A stretch of 64,000 nucleotides of DNA from NCBI RefSeq assembly GCF_004363075.1, contig NZ_SNYN01000004.1:186001-250000 (forward strand), given 5' to 3'. Every line of letters starts with the position of its first letter. The first letter of the stretch is position 1. Positions 1 through 10,894 of the stretch are shown in pieces. This DNA comes from Actinorugispora endophytica. GTDB taxonomy: Bacteria > Actinomycetota > Actinomycetes > Streptosporangiales > Streptosporangiaceae. Under the pieces are notes generated by a model that was given only the letters and a program-made list of their open reading frames with translations, did no database searches and had not been told where the DNA came from. The position numbers were made by a program, and so were the translations under genes.

Positions 1-705
1 GATGACCCGTCCCGGCCGCAGGTAGCGCAGGTAGCAACCCATGAACAGCGCGATCGGGATCGTCATGATCAGGGAGAACGATCCCCAGGGGGAGTCGGCC
101 AGCGCGTTGACCACCACCATGGCCAGGACCGCCAGCAGGATGATCATGATGGCCAGGACGGCGACCAGCGCGGCCACGCCGCCGACGGGGCCGATCTCCT
201 CGCGCGCCATCTGGCCCAGGCTCCTGCCGTTGCGGCGCATGGAGAAGAACAGCACCACCATGTCCTGCACGGCCCCGGCGAAGATCACGCCGATGATGAT
301 CCACAGGGTCCCGGGGAGGTAGCCCATCTGGGCGGCCAGCACCGGGCCCACGAGCGGTCCGGCCCCGGCGATGGCCGCGAAGTGGTGGCCGTAGAGCACG
401 CGGCGGTCGGTGGGGTGGAAGTCGGTGCCGTTGTTGATCCGTTCGGCCGGCGTGGCCCGGGTGTCGTCCACGCGCAGGACGCGGTAGCTGATGAAGCGCG
501 CGTAGAAGCGGTACCCGATCGCGTACGAGGCGAGCGCGGCGAAGATCAGCCACGCCGCCGAGATCTCCTCGCCCCTGGACAGGGCCACGACGCCCCACGC
601 GGCGGCCCCGACCACGGCCACGGCCGCCCAGACGGCGATGCGTGCGGGAGTCCAGCGCGGTGGCGGCGCCGCTTCCCGTTCGACCGTGCGGTTGGTACTC
701 GACAC
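1..705 (-). CDS. cstA: Carbon starvation protein A (CstA), C-terminus cut by window edge
   Basis: Peptide transporter CstA family, induced at carbon starvation and also implicated in pyruvate uptake. The 235 visible residues start at a GTG (705) with AGAGGGGG seven bases upstream. After a short polar N-terminus come hydrophobic segments at about residues 21-40 and 48-65, then the family signature around residues 105-130: THE motif NGTDFHPTDRRVLYGHHFAAI region followed by GAGPLVGPVLAA and a VQDM motif. Further membrane helices follow. The rest of the roughly 600-700 residue protein lies outside the window. It is transcribed away from the amidotransferase-like gene, so the 360 bp between them hold two divergent promoters. 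Identification is firm; substrate is inferred from the family. Confidence 0.92.
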   Translation of the reverse strand, partial: MSSTNRTVEREAAPPPRWTPARIAVWAAVAVVGAAAWGVVALSRGEEISAAWLIFAALASYAIGYRFYARFISYRVLRVDDTRATPAERINNGTDFHPTDRRVLYGHHFAAIAGAGPLVGPVLAAQMGYLPGTLWIIIGVIFAGAVQDMVVLFFSMRRNGRSLGQMAREEIGPVGGVAALVAVLAIMIILLAVLAMVVVNALADSPWGSFSLIMTIPIALFMGCYLRYLRPGRVI

Positions 706-783
706 GTTGGTCCCCCTCTGTCTTCTGGGAGCGTCTGTGATCAACCGGGTGATTGAAACATATTCTCACTCGGCGTGTCACCG

Positions 784-801
784 ATCACTACTGGAAGTGA
801 T
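784..801. promoter_or_regulatory. Inverted repeat in the cstA divergent promoter region
   Basis: The 706-1065 gap holds no gene. It includes an AT-richer stretch (about 738-806) with the inverted repeat ATCACT (784-789), six-base spacer, AGTGAT (796-801), and a nearby GTGATC...GTGATT pair. It lies about 80 bp upstream of cstA. This may be an operator, possibly of a CRP/FNR-type regulator, but the match to TGTGA-N6-TCACA is poor, so the binding protein is unknown. Confidence 0.3.
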
Positions 802-1065
802 TGCATTCGGGGGGGTTGGAGACAGAGAGTAGACCGTTTCGGAGCCGCGTACGGTCCGCGCCGCCGGAGGGCCCCGGCCCCTGGCCGGCGGGTCCGCTCC
901 GGGACGCGAACCGGCGGAAACCCCCGCGCGGGCGCGGACGGGATCGTAGGATCGCGGCAAACCGATAAACCGGTGCCAACAGTGCTATTGGTTCAATCGG
1001 GACGGATCCGGCAATAGGATTCTGGCGCCGTCACCACCCCCACCTCAGGAGCCTCAGGAGGACGC

Positions 1066-1740
1066 ATGGCCCGTCCGCTCATCGGGATCACGAGTCACCT
1101 CGAACCGGCGCGCTGGGGGGACTGGGTCAGGGAGGCCTCGATCGTGGCAACCCCGTTCCTGCGAGAGGTCGACCGCGCCGGGGGCCTGCCCGTCGTGCTG
1201 GCCCCCGTCCACCCGCGCGGGATCGCCGACCTCGCCGAGCGCTTCGACGGGTTCGTGTTCACCACCGGCGCGCCCGTGGGCGCCGGGGCGGGCGGCCCCG
1301 AGTCCCCCTCCGGCGACCCCGACCCGGACCCGCGGCGCGACCGGTTCGAGATCGCGCTGGTCCGCGCGGCCATGGCCGCGGGACGGCCGTTCCTGGCGAT
1401 CGAGCGCGGAGTCCAGGTCCTGAACATCGCGGCGGGCGGCACCCTGCTGCCCGACCAGGAGCACGGCGCCCCCTCCCGCCTGGCCGACACGGACGTGACG
1501 ATCAGCGCGACCAGCGCCCTGGGCCGGGTCCTGGGCGACCACGCCTCGGTGCGCCGCGCGCACGGCCCCGGTGTCAACCGGGTCGGCGCCGGACTGGCGC
1601 CGGTCGCCTGGGACGGGTCCCAGGCGGTGGAGGCGCTGGAGGTGGCGGGCCACCCCTTCGGAGTCGGGGTGCGCTGGCGGCCCGAGGAGGGCGGCGACCG
1701 CCGCCTGTTCGAGACGCTGGTGGCCCGGGCCGGGTCCTGA
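1066..1740 (+). CDS. Class I glutamine amidotransferase-like protein (peptidase C26 family) lacking the catalytic Cys
   Basis: 224 residues, close to the usual length of the gamma-glutamyl-GABA hydrolase (PuuD) family. The N-terminus RPLIGITSHLE is typical, and the helix after the nucleophile elbow is recognisable as AIERGVQVLN. In active members this reads GICRGMQLLN, so the nucleophilic Cys is Glu113 here. The usual GGGDV-type loop is also degenerate (FTTGAPV, residues 65-71). A candidate active-site His remains at 166. The start has AGGAGG six bases upstream. The fold is well supported, but hydrolase activity is unlikely without the Cys, so this may be a binding or regulatory paralogue. 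No pathway partner is adjacent. Confidence 0.75.
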   Translation: MARPLIGITSHLEPARWGDWVREASIVATPFLREVDRAGGLPVVLAPVHPRGIADLAERFDGFVFTTGAPVGAGAGGPESPSGDPDPDPRRDRFEIALVRAAMAAGRPFLAIERGVQVLNIAAGGTLLPDQEHGAPSRLADTDVTISATSALGRVLGDHASVRRAHGPGVNRVGAGLAPVAWDGSQAVEALEVAGHPFGVGVRWRPEEGGDRRLFETLVARAGS

Positions 1741-1826
1741 GCCGCGGGACGGCGTCCGGGCAGGCAGCGGCCTCTCCCGTATCGTTGCCCCGGTAGGCTC
1801 GGGACAGGGGAAACGGGGAGGTGAAC

Positions 1827-2516
1827 ATGGCGGTCTCGACGGACGTCGGGGACTCCGCGGCGGACCGGGTATGGACGGTCCCGAACGTGATCAGCATGGT
1901 GCGGCTGCTCGGAGTACCGCTGTTCCTGTGGTTGGTCCTCGGCCCCCGGGCCGACCTGTGGGCTCTGGCGGTACTCGCCCTGGCCGGGCTGTCGGACTGG
2001 CTCGACGGCAAGATCGCCCGGGCCTGGAACCAGACCAGCCGCCTGGGCACGCTGCTGGACCCGATGGCGGACCGGCTCTACATCTTCGCCGCGCTGCTGG
2101 GTCTGGTCGTGCGGGACGTCGTCCCGTGGTGGCTGATGGCGATCCTGGTCCTGCGCGACGCGCTCATCGTCGGCGCGCTGCCGATCCTCCGGCACTACGG
2201 TTACGGACCACTCCCGGTCAACTTCGCGGGCAAGGCCGCCACGTTGTGCCTGCTCTACTCCTTTCCGCTGCTGTTCCTGGCGGGCTATTCGGGAACTGTC
2301 GGTTATGTGGCGCAAATCGTGGGTTGGGCTTTCGCGATCTGGGGAACGGCTATCTACTGGTGGGCCGGATTGCTGTACACGGTCCAGGGGCTCCGGCTGA
2401 TCGCAGAAAGCCGGACCCTTGACCACGCCCCCGCGGCCGGGACCCGGCCCGGGGCGCGGACGGAAGAAGAGCCGGTCGGTGATCCCGACGCGATCGAACG
2501 CGGTGCACAGGCGTGA
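1827..2516 (+). CDS. CDP-alcohol phosphatidyltransferase family membrane protein
   Basis: Integral membrane enzyme that transfers a phosphatidyl group from CDP-diacylglycerol to an alcohol. The full signature is present at residues 53-79: D-x2-DG-x2-AR, then x8-G-x3-D-x3-D (SDWLDGKIAR ... GTLLDPMAD), which supplies the metal and CDP ligands. About five to six hydrophobic helices follow, and the C-terminal tail is charged. ATG 1827 has GGGAG six bases upstream; an in-frame GTG at 1821 touches that site and is less likely. The acceptor alcohol (glycerol phosphate, inositol phosphate or other) cannot be read from sequence. The next gene is the nucleotidyltransferase-mutase fusion, a neighbour order also known in Streptomyces. 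Confidence 0.88.
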   Translation: MAVSTDVGDSAADRVWTVPNVISMVRLLGVPLFLWLVLGPRADLWALAVLALAGLSDWLDGKIARAWNQTSRLGTLLDPMADRLYIFAALLGLVVRDVVPWWLMAILVLRDALIVGALPILRHYGYGPLPVNFAGKAATLCLLYSFPLLFLAGYSGTVGYVAQIVGWAFAIWGTAIYWWAGLLYTVQGLRLIAESRTLDHAPAAGTRPGARTEEEPVGDPDAIERGAQA

Positions 2517-2647
2517 GGGCACGCCCGCCGCGCGGCCGGTGACTCCGGGCCACCGCCTCGCGACTATGAAGGGAGCGACATCCCCACCATGAGACCCCGC
2601 GCCATGGCGGTTCGCCGAACATCCCCCGGGGCTTGGAGGTGGCCGCG

Positions 2648-5146
2648 ATGAAGGCCGTCGTGATGGCCGGCGGAGAGGGCACCCGTCTTCGCCCTATGAC
2701 CGCCAACCAGCCCAAACCACTGCTGCCGGTCGTCAACCGGCCGATCATGGAGCACGTGCTCCGCCTGCTGAAACGGCACGGCTTCGATGACACGGTCGTC
2801 ACCGTCCAGTTCCTCGCCACCCTGATCCGGAACTACTTCGGGGACGGCGAGGAGCTCGGGATGAACCTGCGCTACGTCGCCGAAGAGGTGCCGCTCGGCA
2901 CCGCCGGAAGCGTCAAGAACGCCGAGGAGCACCTCAAGGGAGAGCCGTTCATCGTCATCTCCGGCGACGCGCTCACCGACATCGACCTCTCGGACATGGT
3001 GCGTTTCCACCGGGAGAACGGCGCGATGGTCACCATCGGGCTCAAGCGGGTCGCCAACCCGCTGGAGTTCGGGATCATCATCGTCGACGACGACGGCCGC
3101 GTGCAGCGGTTCCTGGAGAAGCCGACCTGGGGCCAGGTCTTCTCCGACACCGTCAACACCGGCATCTACATCATGGAGCCCGAGGTCCTGGACCAGGTCG
3201 CCGCGGGCGAGAACGTCGACTGGTCCAGCGACGTCTTCCCCAGGCTCCTGGAGGCGGGCGCGCCTCTGTACGGCTACATCGCCGACGGCTACTGGGAGGA
3301 CGTGGGCACCCACGAGAGCTACCTGAGCGCCCAGGCCGACGTGCTCTCGGGCAAGGTCGACGTGGAGATCGACGGCTTCGAGGTGTCCCCGGGGATCTGG
3401 ATCGCCGAGGGCGCCGAGGTCGACGTGGACGCGGTCCTCAAGGGCCCGCTCTACATCGGCGACTACGCCAAGGTCGAGGCGGGCGCGGAACTGCGCGAGT
3501 ACACCGTGCTGGGCAGCAACGTGGTGGTGCGCTCCGAGGCGTTCCTGCACCGGGCCGTGGTGCACGACAACGTGTACGTGGGCACCGGCACCAACCTGCG
3601 CGGCTGCGTCATCGGCAAGAACACCGACATCATGACCGGCGCCCGGGTCGAGGAGGGCACGGTCGTCGGTGAAGAGTGCGTCATCGAGTCCGAGGCCTAC
3701 CTCGCCAACGGGATCAAGGTCTACCCGTTCAAGACGATCGAGGCGGGCGCGGTCGTCAACACCAACGTCATCTGGGAGTCCAAGGGGCAGCGCTCGCTGT
3801 TCGGACCCCGCGGCGTGTCCGGGCTGATCAACGTCGAGATCACCCCCGAACTCGCCGTGCGCCTGGCCAGCGCGTACGCCACCACCCTCAAGAAGGGCGC
3901 GGTGGTCACCACCTCCCGGGACGTGTCCCGGGCCGCGCGGGCGCTCAAGCGCGCGGTCATCAGCGCGCTCACGGCGGGGGCCATCAACGTGCTGGACCTG
4001 GAGGCCGCGCCGCTGCCGATGGCGCGCTTCCACACCTCCCAGTCGGGGGTGAGCGGCGGGATCGCGCTGCGCACCACACCGGGCGACCCGCAGTCGGTGG
4101 ACATCGTCTTCCTCGACTCCAGCGGAGCGGACCTGTCCCCGGCCGCCCAGCGCAAACTGGAGCGGGTGTTCTCCCGGCAGGAGTACCGCAGGGCCTTCCC
4201 CGGCGAGATCGCCGAGCTCTCCTTCCCCTCCAGGGACGTCGAGGTCTACGCGCACGAGATCCTGCGGCGCGTCGACGTCTCGGGGGTGGACGAGGCCGGT
4301 CTCAAGGTCGTGGTGGACTGCGCGGGCGGCACCGGATCGTTGATCCTGCCGTCGCTGCTGGGCCGGATCGGCGCGGAGGTGCTCACCGTCAACAACCGGC
4401 TCGACGAGGCGTCGCCCACCGACACCCTGGCCAGGCAGATGCGCGACCTGCAGCGCCTGGGCGAGCTGGTGGCGTCGTCCCGGGCCGACTTCGGGGTCCG
4501 GTTCGACCCCGTGGCCGAGCGGCTGCAGCTGGTCGACGGCAACGGCGAGCTGGTCGACAACGAGCGGGCGCTGCTGGTGGTCCTGGACCTGGTGGCGGCC
4601 GAGCGGCGCGGCGGCAGGGTGGCGCTGCCGGTCACCACGACCCGGGTCGCCGAGCAGGTCGCCAACTTCCACGGCGTCCAGGTGCAGTGGACGCCCACGG
4701 CCACGGACGAGCTCACCAAGGCCGCGCTGGCGGACGACATCGTGTTCGCCGCCGACGGCCGGGGCGGGTTCATCCTGCCGGAGTTCTCCCGCACCAGCGA
4801 CGGAATCGCCGCATTCGTACGCCTGGTCGGACTGGTGGCACGCACTAAGCTGTCGCTCAGCCAGATCGACCAGAGGATCCCTCAGGCGCACCTGCTGCGC
4901 CGTTCGGTTCCCACCCCTTGGGCGGTCAAGGGCAGCGTCATGCGCGAGGTCGTCGAGGCCGCACAGGGCCGCGAGATCGACACCACCGACGGGGTCAGGG
5001 TGATCGAGCCCGACGGGTCCTGGGCGCTGGTGCTGCCCGACACCGCCGAGGCGGTCACCCACCTGTGGGCCGAGGGCCCCGACGGGGACACCGCCCAGCG
5101 GTTGCTCGAGGAGTGGGCGGCCGTGGTCGAACGGGCGGAGGGCTGA
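2648..5146 (+). CDS. Sugar-phosphate nucleotidyltransferase / phosphomannomutase-like fusion (mannose-1-phosphate guanylyltransferase type)
   Basis: 832 residues with three parts. Residues 1-235 form an NTP-transferase domain with the pyrophosphorylase motif GGEGTRLRPMT (7-17) and QPKPLLPVVN. Residues about 250-360 are left-handed beta-helix hexapeptide repeats. Residues about 375-830 resemble the phosphomannomutase/phosphoglucomutase fold. It probably makes GDP-mannose or a related nucleotide sugar for cell-envelope glycans. The mutase part lacks the TASHNP phosphoserine loop; the equivalent region reads SQSGVSGGIALR. That loop is also altered in cyanobacterial and actinobacterial relatives, so mutase activity is doubtful. 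ATG 2648 has GGAGG eight bases upstream. The cytosolic role is inferred from the family. Confidence 0.85.
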   Translation: MKAVVMAGGEGTRLRPMTANQPKPLLPVVNRPIMEHVLRLLKRHGFDDTVVTVQFLATLIRNYFGDGEELGMNLRYVAEEVPLGTAGSVKNAEEHLKGEPFIVISGDALTDIDLSDMVRFHRENGAMVTIGLKRVANPLEFGIIIVDDDGRVQRFLEKPTWGQVFSDTVNTGIYIMEPEVLDQVAAGENVDWSSDVFPRLLEAGAPLYGYIADGYWEDVGTHESYLSAQADVLSGKVDVEIDGFEVSPGIWIAEGAEVDVDAVLKGPLYIGDYAKVEAGAELREYTVLGSNVVVRSEAFLHRAVVHDNVYVGTGTNLRGCVIGKNTDIMTGARVEEGTVVGEECVIESEAYLANGIKVYPFKTIEAGAVVNTNVIWESKGQRSLFGPRGVSGLINVEITPELAVRLASAYATTLKKGAVVTTSRDVSRAARALKRAVISALTAGAINVLDLEAAPLPMARFHTSQSGVSGGIALRTTPGDPQSVDIVFLDSSGADLSPAAQRKLERVFSRQEYRRAFPGEIAELSFPSRDVEVYAHEILRRVDVSGVDEAGLKVVVDCAGGTGSLILPSLLGRIGAEVLTVNNRLDEASPTDTLARQMRDLQRLGELVASSRADFGVRFDPVAERLQLVDGNGELVDNERALLVVLDLVAAERRGGRVALPVTTTRVAEQVANFHGVQVQWTPTATDELTKAALADDIVFAADGRGGFILPEFSRTSDGIAAFVRLVGLVARTKLSLSQIDQRIPQAHLLRRSVPTPWAVKGSVMREVVEAAQGREIDTTDGVRVIEPDGSWALVLPDTAEAVTHLWAEGPDGDTAQRLLEEWAAVVERAEG

Positions 5147-5150
5147 CCTG

Positions 5151-5196
5151 AGCGGGAGCGCGGGGCGGCGGAGCTGCGCCGACCCGCGCTCCCGCT
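5151..5196 (+). terminator. Hairpin after the nucleotidyltransferase fusion
   Basis: A 14-bp perfect stem (5151-5164 with 5183-5196; AGCGGGAGCGCGGG) begins four bases after the stop codon. It has no T-run, as is usual in high-GC actinomycetes. The rest of the 303-bp gap contains only an AT-richer stretch with TAGAGT near 5277, a possible -10 for the FHA gene. Confidence 0.6.
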
Positions 5197-5449
5197 GTCC
5201 GCGGCGTCCGATCCCGGACGGAAACGGGAGAGGACTTCCAGCACGGCGTAGGTGCGGATGCCGTGCGGATATGGTTTAGAGTCGAGTGCTCCTGGTGTAA
5301 GAGATGGTGAAAAAGGGGCGATTACGGGGGATGGGAAGGTGTAGGGTGCCCGACCTGACGCGGAGGTCGGACAACGCAGTTTCCAAAGACCCGTGACTCA
5401 CCGAACCGAAACAAGGACCGCCCCGTGCGGTAGGAGGCCGAGCCGACCT

Positions 5450-5995
5450 ATGTCGAGCGTTTACTGCACGCAGTGCGGTCACGCCGTTGCGGATGATGCC
5501 CGCTTCTGCTCCAACTGCGGTGCCCCCGTCAGCAAGTCCGGAGGGGACGCGCCGCAGCCGCGCGAGCGCCGCGATCACGTCGGCGAGACGACGTCCACGA
5601 TCTCCATCAGCGGTATCCAGGCCCTGGAGGCCGAGGCCGACGGCACCGACGAGGTGGGCCCTGACGCGGCCGCCGTGGACGCGCTCCCCGCGGGCACCGC
5701 GCTGCTGGTGGTCAAGCGCGGCCCCAACGCGGGCAGCCGCTTCCTGCTTGACAAGGACGTCACCACCGCGGGGCGCCACCCCAACAGCGACATCTTCCTG
5801 GACGACGTGACGGTCTCCCGTCGGCACGTGGAGTTCTACCGGCGCGGCGGATCCTTCGGGGTCCGCGACGTGGGCAGCCTGAACGGAACCTACGTCAACC
5901 GGGAGCGGATAGACGAGGCCGAGCTCGGCGGCGGCGACGAGGTCCAGATCGGCAAGTTCCGCCTGGTGCTGCTGACCAACCCGCGGCGGGGCTGA
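5450..5995 (+). CDS. Zinc-ribbon FHA-domain protein, GarA/OdhI-like
   Basis: 181 residues. The N-terminus has a zinc ribbon, CTQCG at residues 6-10 and CSNCG about 14 residues later. A Ser/Thr-rich linker follows with ETTSTIS near residue 46. The C-terminal FHA domain (about residues 85-175) shows GRHPNSD, SRRH and NGTYVN, the phosphothreonine-binding residues. The ETTS segment resembles the N-terminal ETTS motif of GarA and OdhI, which is phosphorylated by PknB/PknG-type kinases and switches control of 2-oxoglutarate metabolism. Orthology is likely but inferred, and the zinc ribbon differs from the Corynebacterium protein. ATG 5450 is chosen because it begins the zinc ribbon and has AGGAGG 12 bases upstream. 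Confidence 0.88.
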   Translation: MSSVYCTQCGHAVADDARFCSNCGAPVSKSGGDAPQPRERRDHVGETTSTISISGIQALEAEADGTDEVGPDAAAVDALPAGTALLVVKRGPNAGSRFLLDKDVTTAGRHPNSDIFLDDVTVSRRHVEFYRRGGSFGVRDVGSLNGTYVNRERIDEAELGGGDEVQIGKFRLVLLTNPRRG

Positions 5996-6045
5996 CCCCG
6001 CCGCCGACGCCGTCGGGGCGCCCGGCCCGTGGGGAGCGTCCCCGC

Positions 6046-6097
6046 CGGTCCCGGCGCCGGTGCCGTGTCCGTTCGGACGGCGCCGGCGCCGGGACCG
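6046..6097 (+). terminator. Long hairpin after the FHA gene
   Basis: A 15-bp perfect outer stem (6046-6060 with 6083-6097) carries an inner hairpin pairing GTCC with GGAC around a GTTC loop. It lies 50 bp past the FHA stop. The remainder of the 305-bp gap up to the nuclease gene shows nothing coding. Confidence 0.6.
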
Positions 6098-6300
6098 CCG
6101 CAGGGCCGGGACCGGTCCGAGAGCGCCCCCGCCCCAGGTTTGCGCGGTCCCCAAGCCGGAGAGCCTTGTTAGGGAGGACCGCTGGCGGTCATGCCCTGGA
6201 CAGGTGTGGGCGAGTCCCGGCGGTGTACCGTGAAGAACGGAGCAGAGCGCACTCTGGCGTGTGCCCCTCCGAACGCGACGAGTCGTGGGACGGAGCCGCA

Positions 6301-6771
6301 GTGAAGCACATGGAGGTCGTCGGCGTCCGAGTCGAGATGCCCGCCAACCAACCAATTGTCCTGCTCAAGGAGACGGACGGGGAACGCTACCTCCCCATCT
6401 GGATCGGCGCGGTGGAGGCCACGGCGATCGCTCTGGCGCAGCAGGGCGTCAAACCCGCACGCCCACTCACCCATGACCTCTTCCGCGACGTGCTGGAGGC
6501 CCTGGACACCACCCTGGCCACGGTGAACATCACCGCGCTGGAGAACGGCATCTTCTACGCCGAGCTGGTGTTCTCCAACGGCGTGGAGGTCAGCGCCCGG
6601 CCGTCGGACTCGATCGCCCTGGCGCTGCGCACCGGCACGCCCATCTACGCGCGCGAGGACGTGATCGAGGAGGCCGGGGTGCCGATCCCGGACGAGCAGG
6701 AGGACGAAGTGGAGCGTTTTCGCGCGTTCCTGGACAACATCACCCCTGAGGACTTCGGCCGGACGACCTGA
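6301..6771 (+). CDS. Bifunctional nuclease (BFN) domain protein, DUF151
   Basis: 156-residue small acidic protein of the bifunctional nuclease family. The signature is clear: the start MEVVGVRVEMP, then VLLKE followed by YLPIWIGAVEATAIA (residues about 17-42), HDLFRDVLEAL, and RPSDSIALALRTGTPIYA. Members have been reported with DNase/RNase activity in plants; the bacterial role is poorly known. In actinomycetes the gene sits between the FHA and MerR genes, as here. GTG 6301 has GGAG five bases upstream, whereas ATG 6310 would be 14 bases away. The acidic C-terminal extension (EQEDEVERF) is typical of actinobacterial members. Confidence 0.88.
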   Translation: MKHMEVVGVRVEMPANQPIVLLKETDGERYLPIWIGAVEATAIALAQQGVKPARPLTHDLFRDVLEALDTTLATVNITALENGIFYAELVFSNGVEVSARPSDSIALALRTGTPIYAREDVIEEAGVPIPDEQEDEVERFRAFLDNITPEDFGRTT

Positions 6772-6972
6772 TCCCGTGCGCCGGGCCGGCCGTCCGCGCC
6801 GCGCGGAGCCGGGCGGGCGGGCCAACCCGGCAAACACCGTGCGCGACGCGCCGGGGGCTGTCGTTGACGCTGTCCATGCCACCGGCTTACCGTCATTGGT
6901 GAAGCAACCTGCGGTGTCACGCGTTATCTCCCCTTGTCAAACCGCCGCAGGCCAAGGAGCCGGAGGTTCGGC

Positions 6973-7584
6973 GTGGCGGTTATCAGCGGCAAGCAGCAAG
7001 CCTCCGACCACAGGAGGTCAGCCGTTCGGTTGGCCGGTGAGCAGGGCCTGCTGTGCGAAGAGGACGTAGTGGGGCTGCCGATGGACGTCGGTTACCGAGG
7101 TCCCGCGGCCTGCGCGGCCGCGGGGATCACGTATCGCCAGCTCGATTACTGGGCGAGGACCAAGCTGGTCGAACCGAGCGTCGGCGTGTCCGCGGAGAAG
7201 GGCGACGCGCAGCGCCTGTACAGCTTCCGCGACATCCTCGTCCTCAAGGTCGTCAAACGGCTGCTGGACACCGGTATCTCCCTCCAGCAGATCCGCACGG
7301 CGGTCGACCACCTGCGTCGGCGGGGGACCGCGGACCTGGCCCAGATCACCCTGATGAGCGACGGCGTGAGCGTGTACGAGTGCACCTCGCCGGACGAGGT
7401 CGTGGACCTGCTGCAGGGCGGCCAAGGAGTGTTCGGGATCGCGTTGGGGCGCGTCTGGCGCGAGCTGGAGGGCAGCCTGGGTGAACTGCGCGGCGAGGCC
7501 CTGTCCGAGGACGAGGCGCGCTCGGCGGACCCGCACCCGGGAGACGAGCTCGCCCGGCGCCGCCGCCAGCGCCGCACGGGGTGA
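6973..7584 (+). CDS. MerR-family transcriptional regulator
   Basis: 203 residues with a MerR winged-helix domain at about residues 36-105 (YRGPAACAAAGITYRQLDYW ... RLYSFRDILVLKVVKRLL). The C-terminal part lacks metal-binding cysteines. The conserved segments SDGVSVYECTSPDEVVDLL and GGQGVFGIALG mark the actinobacterial subgroup encoded beside FHA and BFN genes. GTG 6973 is preferred, with GGAGG six bases upstream; longer in-frame reading upstream is not supported. It lies just upstream of the glycine-riboswitch-controlled gcvP, but nothing in the sequence ties it to glycine metabolism. Its target is unknown. Confidence 0.85.
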   Translation: MAVISGKQQASDHRRSAVRLAGEQGLLCEEDVVGLPMDVGYRGPAACAAAGITYRQLDYWARTKLVEPSVGVSAEKGDAQRLYSFRDILVLKVVKRLLDTGISLQQIRTAVDHLRRRGTADLAQITLMSDGVSVYECTSPDEVVDLLQGGQGVFGIALGRVWRELEGSLGELRGEALSEDEARSADPHPGDELARRRRQRRTG

Positions 7585-7701
7585 ACGGGTGAACGGGGCG
7601 GAGCGCGCGGCGTGTGACCCGTGTCTCGTATAGGTCGTCGAGTACCGAAAAGCGCAGTTCAGTACGATGGGGCTGCGGGCCCGGCCCGCAGCCGTTTGAC
7701 A

Positions 7702-7812
7702 CCGCACGGGAGAGACCCCGCAGCCGAGGCTGCACAGGGCGCCGACGGGGCAAGACTCCCCAGTAACCTCTCAGGCACCAAGGACCGTGTGGATAGGCAC
7801 TCTGGAACACGA
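7702..7812 (+). promoter_or_regulatory. Glycine riboswitch aptamer upstream of gcvP
   Basis: The conserved glycine aptamer blocks appear in order: CGGGAGAGACC (7705-7715), GCGCCGACGGGGCAA (7739-7753), ACCTCTCAGGCACCAAGGACCG (7766-7787, conserved CTCTCAGGCA core) and GGCACTCTGGAA (7796-7807). Only one clear aptamer is present; the purine-rich ACAGAGGGGGAGA downstream (7840-7852) may be a remnant of a second. It lies 90 bp upstream of gcvP on the same strand. It should switch on glycine cleavage when glycine is abundant. Confidence 0.9.
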
Positions 7813-7847
7813 CGGAGCGCGTGGGCGCAGCCGTGAGTGACAGAGGG

Positions 7848-7895
7848 GGAGACCAGGAGCAAGCCGCTCGTCGGCCCAGCGACCAGGAGGTCTCC
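7848..7895 (+). promoter_or_regulatory. Probable riboswitch expression platform at the gcvP ribosome-binding site
   Basis: GGAGACC (7848-7854) can pair with GGTCTCC (7889-7895). That stem would cover the end of the gcvP Shine-Dalgarno AGGAGG (7885-7890), two bases before the ATG. The nine-base word GACCAGGAG occurs at 7851-7859 and again at 7881-7889, so one copy could compete with the other for pairing. This is inferred; it suggests translational rather than terminator control. Confidence 0.5.
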
Positions 7896-7897
7896 GA

Positions 7898-10777
<2,880 letters not shown>

Positions 10778-10787
10778 CCGGACACGG

Positions 10788-10819
10788 CGGCGCCGCCCCT
10801 TCGCGGACGGGCGGCGCCG
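10788..10819 (+). terminator. Hairpin after gcvP
   Basis: An 11-bp stem CGGCGCCGCCC (10788-10798) pairs with 10809-10819 around a ten-base loop, ten bases after the gcvP stop. Confidence 0.55.
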
Positions 10820-10894
10820 CGTGTGCCCGTGAACGGGGTAGGAAGAAGAGCGGTTGGGAAAGTGTCGTCGTGATGTGACAGGGTGTGATGGTCG

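Noticed and set aside
2564-5062. Long minus-strand open frame opposite the nucleotidyltransferase fusion
   Set aside because: Low-complexity shadow of the real gene, with no ribosome-binding site and no recognisable domain.
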